Shown: positions 59,178 to 64,000 of the stretch, in pieces
Layout: the number at the start of each line of letters is the position of its first letter
How positions within the stretch are numbered: position 1 is the stretch's first letter
Origin: Nocardia sp. BMG111209
GTDB taxonomy: Bacteria > Actinomycetota > Actinomycetes > Mycobacteriales > Mycobacteriaceae
NCBI RefSeq assembly: GCF_000381925.1
Contig: NZ_KB907309.1
Span: forward strand, 682,001-746,000
Direction of reading: 5' to 3'
DNA length: 64,000 nt
The notes under the pieces: model-generated
The model's database searches: none
Told to the model about the DNA's origin: nothing
What the model saw: only the letters and a program-made list of their open reading frames with translations
Position numbers and translations under genes: made by a program

Positions 59178-59240
59178 GTTCTGGACAACAGTCCGGGGTA
59201 ACTTCGACCACAGCCCCGACGTACACGAGAAGGAGCAGTG

Positions 59241-60074
59241 ATGGCCGAGACGACCTCCGCCGCAGCGCCGGCGACCGGGACCGATTCGCAACCGCACGCC
59301 CTCGTCGAGCGCCGCGGGCACACCCTGATCGTCACGATGAACCGCCCGGCCGTCCGCAACGCGCTCTCCGGCGAGATGCTGGAGATCATGGTGCGGGCGT
59401 GGGACACCGTCGACGACGATCCCGACATCCGCAGCTGCATCCTCACCGGCGCCGGCAACGCGTTCTGCGCGGGCGCCGATCTGAAGGCGATGACCCGCAA
59501 CGACCCGGGCAAGAATATGAGCGAGGGCGGCGCCTTCGACCCGGCCCGCATTCCCGGCCTGCTGAAGGGCCGCCGCCTCACCAAACCGCTGATCGCCGCC
59601 GTCGAGGGCGCCGCGATCGCGGGCGGCACCGAGATCCTGCAGGGCACCGATATCCGAATCGCCGGGGAGAGCGCGAAATTCGGTATCTCCGAGGCCCGCT
59701 GGTCGCTGTATCCGATGGGCGGTTCGGCGGTCCGGCTGCCCCGCCAGATCCCCTACACCGTCGCCTGCGATCTGCTGCTCACCGGCCGCCACATCACCGC
59801 GCGGGAGGCGTTGGGATACGGCCTGATCGGCCATGTGGTCCCCGACGGCACCGCGCTGGCGAAGGCCCTGGAGATCGCGGCCCTGATCGACGCCAACGGC
59901 CCGCTCGCGGTCCGCGCCATCCTCAAGACCATCCGCGACAGCGAGGGTATGCACGAGGAGGAGGCGTTCGCCGCCGACGCGAAGGTCGGCCTGAGCGTAT
60001 TCCTCAGCGACGACGCCAAGGAGGGCCCGAAAGCCTTCGCGGAGAAGCGGAAACCGAAATTCGAGGGCCGCTGA
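59241..60074 (+). CDS. enoyl-CoA hydratase (EchA19-like)
   Basis: A 277-residue crotonase. [30 protein letters not shown] and [22 protein letters not shown] are present, then [24 protein letters not shown] with the Glu/active-site loop. It is like EchA19-type hydratases of sterol side-chain degradation. AAGGAG site before the ATG at 59241 (a GTG directly precedes it). A KstR-like box is in its promoter. Confidence 0.91.
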   Translation: MAETTSAAAPATGTDSQPHALVERRGHTLIVTMNRPAVRNALSGEMLEIMVRAWDTVDDDPDIRSCILTGAGNAFCAGADLKAMTRNDPGKNMSEGGAFDPARIPGLLKGRRLTKPLIAAVEGAAIAGGTEILQGTDIRIAGESAKFGISEARWSLYPMGGSAVRLPRQIPYTVACDLLLTGRHITAREALGYGLIGHVVPDGTALAKALEIAALIDANGPLAVRAILKTIRDSEGMHEEEAFAADAKVGLSVFLSDDAKEGPKAFAEKRKPKFEGR

Positions 60075-60704
60075 TCACCGGCTTCCCGCCGCCAGTCCGA
60101 GACTGAGCGGTATCGCGGCGAAGGCCGCCCGCAGGCGGTCGGCCAGGCCCGGCCGACCGCCCGCGCCGTCCGCCCGGACCCAGTCCCGCCCCGCGATACT
60201 CCACGCCGTGGTGGCGAGTTCCGCGAGGATCCGCAATCGCAGATCATCGGCGTCGAGCCCGAGTTCGGTTGCCAGCGCACCGATCACGTCGCGTTCCACC
60301 CCGGTTCGGTGATACTCCACGTATCCGAGCAGACCGGGCGTCGTGAGGATCAGCCGCCGGGTGGCGACATACCGCGCGTCCCAGTCCCCCGGCAATCCGT
60401 CCACCGCCGCGATCAGACTGTCGCGCAACGCATCCAGCACCGTCCCGGCACGGGCCCGCGACGGCACCGCGGCGAGATACGCGGCCCACAACTCGGTCTC
60501 GGCCTCCACCGCCGCCGCCTCCTTCGTGGCGAAGGTGCGAAAGAACGTGCTGCGGGAGACTTCCGCGGCGTCGACGAGTTCGTCCACCGTGGTGGCATCG
60601 AACCCCCGCTCCGCGAACAGTCGCAACGCCGTATCGGCGAGTGACCGCCGAGTGCGCAGCCGCTTCCGTTCCCGCAGCGGCAGCGAACGATCATCCGGAT
60701 CCAT
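60075..60704 (-). CDS. TetR family regulator
   Basis: A 209-residue TetR protein: RRSLADTALRLFAERGFDATTVDELVDAAEVSRSTFFRTFATKEAA is the DNA-binding part. The C-terminal part is of the TetR_C type found next to oxidoreductases (AcrR/MftR-like). Converges with the crotonase gene with no gap; divergent from the MarR-like gene with a repeat-rich promoter. Confidence 0.88.
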   Translation of the reverse strand: MDPDDRSLPLRERKRLRTRRSLADTALRLFAERGFDATTVDELVDAAEVSRSTFFRTFATKEAAAVEAETELWAAYLAAVPSRARAGTVLDALRDSLIAAVDGLPGDWDARYVATRRLILTTPGLLGYVEYHRTGVERDVIGALATELGLDADDLRLRILAELATTAWSIAGRDWVRADGAGGRPGLADRLRAAFAAIPLSLGLAAGSR

Positions 60705-60729
60705 CCCGGCAGTGTAACCCGAACCGACT

Positions 60730-60785
60730 CTCAGTCCCAAAAGACACTACGTCACTAAAGACACTTGAGTTTTTCTGGGACTGAG
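60730..60785. promoter_or_regulatory. TetR/MarR-like divergent operator region
   Basis: CTCAGTCCCA (60730-60739) and TGGGACTGAG (60776-60785) form a perfect 10+10 inverted repeat. Within it AAAGACACT occurs twice (60740-60748 and 60757-60765), 17 bp apart. Either regulator may bind. Confidence 0.65.
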
Positions 60786-60833
60786 TGTCAGAATGGTTTC
60801 ACGCGGAACCACCGCCGAACCGAGGAGATCGCC

Positions 60834-61268
60834 ATGACCGCCCCCACTCTGAACCCGTCCATCGTCGGCCGCGCCGAGAAGCACCATTCGGCCATCCTGA
60901 CCAGGGCGTTGTCCGGCACCACGCTCGACGAGCACCAGTGGATCACCCTGAACCAGATCGTGGCCGCCGGCACCCCGATCGACCGCGCCGGCCACATCGA
61001 TCACATCGCGACCCTCACCCGTTGGTCCCCCGCCGAGGTCGGGACCGCCCTTTCCCGCCTGCTCGACGCGGGCCTGCTCCGCGAACTGCCCGAAGGCCGC
61101 GCCGAACTCACCGCGGCCGGTCGCGACCTGGTCGCGCGCATCCGCACCGAGACCGGCGAAACAATCTCGCGCGCTTACGGTTCGGTCTCGCCGGAGGATC
61201 TGGCGACCGCCGCCCGGGTGCTCACCACGATCACCGCGCGGATGGCGGCGGAACTGTCCCTTCCGTGA
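60834..61268 (+). CDS. winged-helix (MarR-like) protein
   Basis: A 144-residue protein. LDEHQWITLNQIVAAG, then IATLTRWSPAEVGTALSRLLDAGLLRELPEGRAELTAAGRDLVARI reads as a winged helix-turn-helix with a wing. It is MarR-like but without the typical dimer helices fully recognised. The gene overlaps the 3' end of the convergent SDR by 38 bp. Confidence 0.8.
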   Translation: MTAPTLNPSIVGRAEKHHSAILTRALSGTTLDEHQWITLNQIVAAGTPIDRAGHIDHIATLTRWSPAEVGTALSRLLDAGLLRELPEGRAELTAAGRDLVARIRTETGETISRAYGSVSPEDLATAARVLTTITARMAAELSLP

Positions 61269-62148
61269 CCCCGAGGCGCGGATCAGTGGGCTGTCGGTTC
61301 CCGGCATCGGCCTTGCGGGCCGCGCCGGTCAGCCCGAAGGCGGTGGCGACCACGCGGTCGCGCAGGGGATCCGGGAGGGCCGCGATGACGCCGAACAGGC
61401 GGACGCCGGTGCCGGCGGCGTAGTGGCGCTTTGGATTTCGGGCGGCGACGGCGCGGGCGACGGCCGCCGCCACCGGATCGATGGGCCCCAGGGGCTGGCG
61501 GGCAGCGGCTTTCGCGACCGCCGCCAATTGCGCACCGTACAGCGGGGCGCGGTCGGTCGCCATCGTCGCGGCCGCCACCCGCTCCGCCTTGGTGAAGATC
61601 TCCGTGCGGGTGCCGCCGGGTTCGACCACGACGACCGGGATGTGCCAGGCCGCCAATTCGCTGCGCAGCGCGTCCGACAGCGAGACCAGCGCGGCCTTGC
61701 TGGCGCCGATGGGCCCGAGGAACGGGACCGGGACCCGGGCCGTGGGGGCGCTGATGTTGACGATCCGGCCGTGACCGGCGCGGACCAGCGGCAGGAAACT
61801 GCGGCACACATAGGCGGGGCCGAGGGTGTTGACCGCGAACTGCCGTTGCAGTTCCGCGGGCGACACCAGCTCGAGCGGGCCCTGCACGATGATGCCGGCA
61901 TTGTTCACGACCGCGCGCAGGCCCGCCCCGCCGACCTCCGCCGCCACCAGTTCGGCTGCGGCCGAGACGCTTTCGGGATCGGTGACATCGATCGGCACGG
62001 GCCGCAGGCCCGGTCGCGGGGTGGCCGCGGTGGTGTGGACGCCGGCGAAGACGGTGTAGCCGCGACGGACCAGCAGGTCGGCGGTCGCGGCCCCGATCCC
62101 GGCACTCGCTCCCGTGATGAACACATTCCCCTGTCCGGATTCGGACAT
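61231..62148 (-). CDS. SDR family oxidoreductase under PadR control
   Basis: A 305-residue SDR: FITGASAGIGAATADLL, NNAGIIVQGPLE, ISAPTARVPVP and an S/K pair in GASKAAL. The usual YxxxK is IGASK, with Ile for Tyr, so catalysis may be altered. GGAGG precedes the ATG at 62148. It is divergent from padR across an array of PadR boxes. Confidence 0.86.
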   Translation of the reverse strand: MSESGQGNVFITGASAGIGAATADLLVRRGYTVFAGVHTTAATPRPGLRPVPIDVTDPESVSAAAELVAAEVGGAGLRAVVNNAGIIVQGPLELVSPAELQRQFAVNTLGPAYVCRSFLPLVRAGHGRIVNISAPTARVPVPFLGPIGASKAALVSLSDALRSELAAWHIPVVVVEPGGTRTEIFTKAERVAAATMATDRAPLYGAQLAAVAKAAARQPLGPIDPVAAAVARAVAARNPKRHYAAGTGVRLFGVIAALPDPLRDRVVATAFGLTGAARKADAGNRQPTDPRLGVTEGTVPPPSAR

Positions 62149-62173
62149 GGTTCCTCCAGGTGTCGATTTCGAC

Positions 62174-62255
62174 ATGTTACTTTGAACAGGTGAGCCAGAA
62201 GGAACCCTCTCATGTGGGCATCAACATGTCAACAGGAACATGTCCGTATGAACAT
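62174..62255. promoter_or_regulatory. array of PadR boxes
   Basis: ATGT-N8-ACAT occurs perfectly at 62212-62227, 62226-62241 and 62240-62255, so that neighbouring boxes share AT/ACAT and repeat every 14 bp. A fourth with one change (ATGT-N8-ACAG) is at 62174-62189, nearer the SDR start. The consensus for PadR-family regulators is ATGT-N8-ACAT. Confidence 0.85.
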
Positions 62256-62269
62256 CACGGCGGTGTGCC

Positions 62270-62809
62270 ATGTCGCTGAGGCATGCGCTGCTCGGACTGC
62301 TGGCCGAACAACCGGCCAGCGGCTGGGATCTGACCCGGCGCTTCGACGAGCTGCTCGGCTCGGTCTGGCCGGCCGGACATCCGCAGATCTACGGTGAACT
62401 GCGCAAATTGCAGCAGGACGGGTACATCGTGGTGGACGGTGAGGGGCCGCGCGGACGCAAGGACTACCGCATCACCGATACCGGGCTCGCCGAGGTGCGG
62501 CGGTGGCTGACCGAGGTCGAGGTCGATCACACGTTCCGGCTGGAACCCCTGCTGCGGTCGGTGTTCTTCTGGCTGATGACACCCGGGGAACTCGCGGACC
62601 ACCTCGAACGCGAGGCCGCCTTCTACCACGGCCTGGCCGAGGCCTATCGAAAGTTGTCCGCCGCCAAGGACAACGGCGAATACGGTTACACCCCGCAGGT
62701 GGCCGCGCTGCGCGTCACCGCCGAGGCCGGGGTCCGGATCACCGAGGCGCTGGGTGACTGGGCCGACTGGGCCGCGGGCCGCCCACCCGGCGGCGGCGCA
62801 GCGCCATAG
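62270..62809 (+). CDS. PadR family regulator
   Basis: A 179-residue PadR protein: MSLRHALLGLLAEQPASGWDL, IYGELRKLQQDGYIVVD, RKDYRITDTGLAEVRRWL form the winged helix, followed by the helical C-terminal dimer domain (PLLRSVFFWLMTPGELADHLEREA). Boxes upstream are typical for autoregulation and repression of the SDR. It ends 6 bp before the next (convergent) SDR. Confidence 0.92.
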   Translation: MSLRHALLGLLAEQPASGWDLTRRFDELLGSVWPAGHPQIYGELRKLQQDGYIVVDGEGPRGRKDYRITDTGLAEVRRWLTEVEVDHTFRLEPLLRSVFFWLMTPGELADHLEREAAFYHGLAEAYRKLSAAKDNGEYGYTPQVAALRVTAEAGVRITEALGDWADWAAGRPPGGGAAP

Positions 62810-62815
62810 GCCCGC

Positions 62816-63583
62816 TCACACCGCGGGTTTGACCATCCGGGTCACCTGCCTGCGCAGCAGGTCGGGGACGAAACGCCGCGCCAGCACCAGCGGCCGCGCG
62901 GAACCGGGGAAGACGAACAGCGGCGCCTTCGGATCGGCGATCGCCTTCTCCAGCGCGTCCACGACCTTCTCCGGCGACATCCCGTTCTGCCCGGCGACCA
63001 CGGCCGGATCCACGGCCCGGATCCCGTCCAGCAGTGGGGTTTCCACCATCGGCGGGCAGATCGAGACCAGCCGGACGCCGGTGCCGTGCAGTTCCTGCGC
63101 GAGCACCTCGGTGTAGCCGATCACGGCGAATTTGGAGGCGGAGTAGGCCGCCAGGCCGGGCGAGGGCAGCCAGCCCGCCAGCGAGGCGAACAGCGCCACG
63201 GTGCCGGCGCCTGCCTCCTTCATCGCGGGTACCACCGCCTGGCAAATGTTCACCGTGCCCAGGTAGTTCACCGCCATGACCCGGTGCAGCTCCGAAACGT
63301 CGTGCCCGAGTGCGGAACCCACCCGGCACAGGGCGGCCGCGTGGACGAGCAGGTCGATCGGGCCGAGGTCGGCGCGCGCCTTCGCGACGGCCGCGGTGAC
63401 CGCCTCCGGATCGGAGACGTCGCAGATGTAGGTGCCGGTATTCGGTGAGCGGCGGGCGGTTTCGGCCAGGCCCATCTCGTTGACGTCCAGGGCGGCCACC
63501 CGGTGCCCGGCGGCGGCCAGGCGTCGCGCCACCAGCCGGCCCATACCGCTCGCCGCGCCGGTCACCAGGGCGGTCTTGTTCAC
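62816..63583 (-). CDS. SDR family oxidoreductase
   Basis: A 255-residue SDR: LVTGAASGMGRLVARRLA, AALDVNEMGLA, CDVSDPEAV, FASLAGWLPSPGLAAYSASKFAV with the Ser, Tyr and Lys. GTG start at 63583 overlaps the stop of the upstream ADC-like gene. The C-terminus (LARRFVPDLLRRQVTRMV) is basic. Confidence 0.9.
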   Translation of the reverse strand: MNKTALVTGAASGMGRLVARRLAAAGHRVAALDVNEMGLAETARRSPNTGTYICDVSDPEAVTAAVAKARADLGPIDLLVHAAALCRVGSALGHDVSELHRVMAVNYLGTVNICQAVVPAMKEAGAGTVALFASLAGWLPSPGLAAYSASKFAVIGYTEVLAQELHGTGVRLVSICPPMVETPLLDGIRAVDPAVVAGQNGMSPEKVVDALEKAIADPKAPLFVFPGSARPLVLARRFVPDLLRRQVTRMVKPAV

Positions 63584-64000
63584 GACAGATCCTCCGCGTC
63601 GTCGAATTGCATGGTGAGAGAGCCGATCCGGCTGGTGAACAGGGCGCGCTTGGGCAGGCCGAGCGCCCGGAACCGGTCCGCGCCCGGATGCGTCCCCAGC
63701 TCGATCCGGCTGCCGCCGGGCATGATTCGCACCCCGGCCGGATGCATCGTCCAGGGCGTGCGGCGCAGTACGCCGCCGCGATAGGTGTACGCGTCGACCG
63801 AGGCGCCGCCTGCCCCACCGGGGGCCGGGAGGCCGGAGGTGGTGTGGATCGCGATCACCCGTTCGCCGTCGGCGCGCACCTCACAGCGCTGACCGCGGCC
63901 GGTGGCGGTGATGTCGACCTCGACGACCTCCTTGGGGAAGCCCCAGATGTCGCGGCCGGCCACACAGGCGAATTCCTGATTCACCGGCAGCCACTGGATG
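63580..64000 (-). CDS. acetoacetate decarboxylase family protein, cut by the window edge
   Basis: At least 140 residues: IQWLPVNQEFACVAGRDIWGFPKEVVEVDI then GTHPGADRFRALGLPKRALFTSRI. The GRDIWGFPKE motif with Lys is that of the acetoacetate decarboxylase fold. The 5' end lies beyond 64000. It is coupled to the SDR at 62816. Confidence 0.8.
   Translation of the reverse strand, partial: IQWLPVNQEFACVAGRDIWGFPKEVVEVDITATGRGQRCEVRADGERVIAIHTTSGLPAPGGAGGASVDAYTYRGGVLRRTPWTMHPAGVRIMPGGSRIELGTHPGADRFRALGLPKRALFTSRIGSLTMQFDDAEDLS

Overview
The window looks like chromosomal DNA of a high-GC actinobacterium of the order Mycobacteriales, most probably Nocardia (Rhodococcus or a relative is possible). 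The reasons are the very high GC with GTG starts, a SAM-IV type riboswitch, a 6C RNA, a lysine/alanine-rich tail on topoisomerase I, a WhiB4-type protein, and a gene order from about 9.2 to 45.9 kb that follows Mycobacterium tuberculosis Rv3644c to Rv3683 (from memory, no search was run): holB, topA, cspA, MrfA-like helicase, tad pilus operon, ssd, 6C RNA, HAD phosphatase, Ms1-type RNA, Fic-like protein, acs, holin-X protein, EphE-like hydrolase, marP, Nudix, thioredoxin-like, nth, small membrane protein, crp, metallo-beta-lactamase-fold protein, RidA, DUF4177, two ArsA-like ATPases, whiB4, ponA2, YqeY-like protein, metallophosphoesterase, then a tRNA-Pro.

0-9.2 kb is accessory: an SDR dehydrogenase with a KstR-like operator, a DUF2752 membrane protein, a class-V aminotransferase under a SAM-IV riboswitch, a LysE exporter, a flavin reductase, a YbaK deacylase, a divergent TetR/SDR pair with a perfect palindromic operator, tRNA-Thr(CGT), an overlooked 51-residue membrane protein and a HTH-EAL c-di-GMP phosphodiesterase followed by a minisatellite. 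9.2-17.6 kb holds DNA replication and repair genes. 17.9-24.0 kb is a leftward tad/Flp-pilus operon (ssd, cpaF, tadB, tadC, DUF4244 pilin-like, two TadE-like) in which most junctions are ATGA overlaps. Between the two TadE genes lies a 27-bp minisatellite that forms an open frame joined to both neighbours by ATGA overlaps, which is the strongest candidate for an undescribed element here.

24-46 kb carries the two RNA genes (6C on the minus strand; an Ms1/MTS2823-like RNA of about 300 nt on the plus strand) and the conserved envelope, stress and redox block: the acid-resistance protease MarP, PonA2, WhiB4, Crp and endonuclease III.

46-64 kb is again accessory and catabolic: an ECF41-type sigma factor facing its flavin-reductase/epimerase partners; a leftward acyl-CoA operon (two FadE, two amidohydrolases, one FadD); TetR regulators with clear palindromes; crotonases; a decayed crotonase fragment; an arsenate-reductase-like phosphatase; an aldehyde dehydrogenase; a MarR-like protein; and a PadR/SDR divergent pair with a tandem array of PadR boxes. 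The window ends in an acetoacetate-decarboxylase-like gene cut by the edge.
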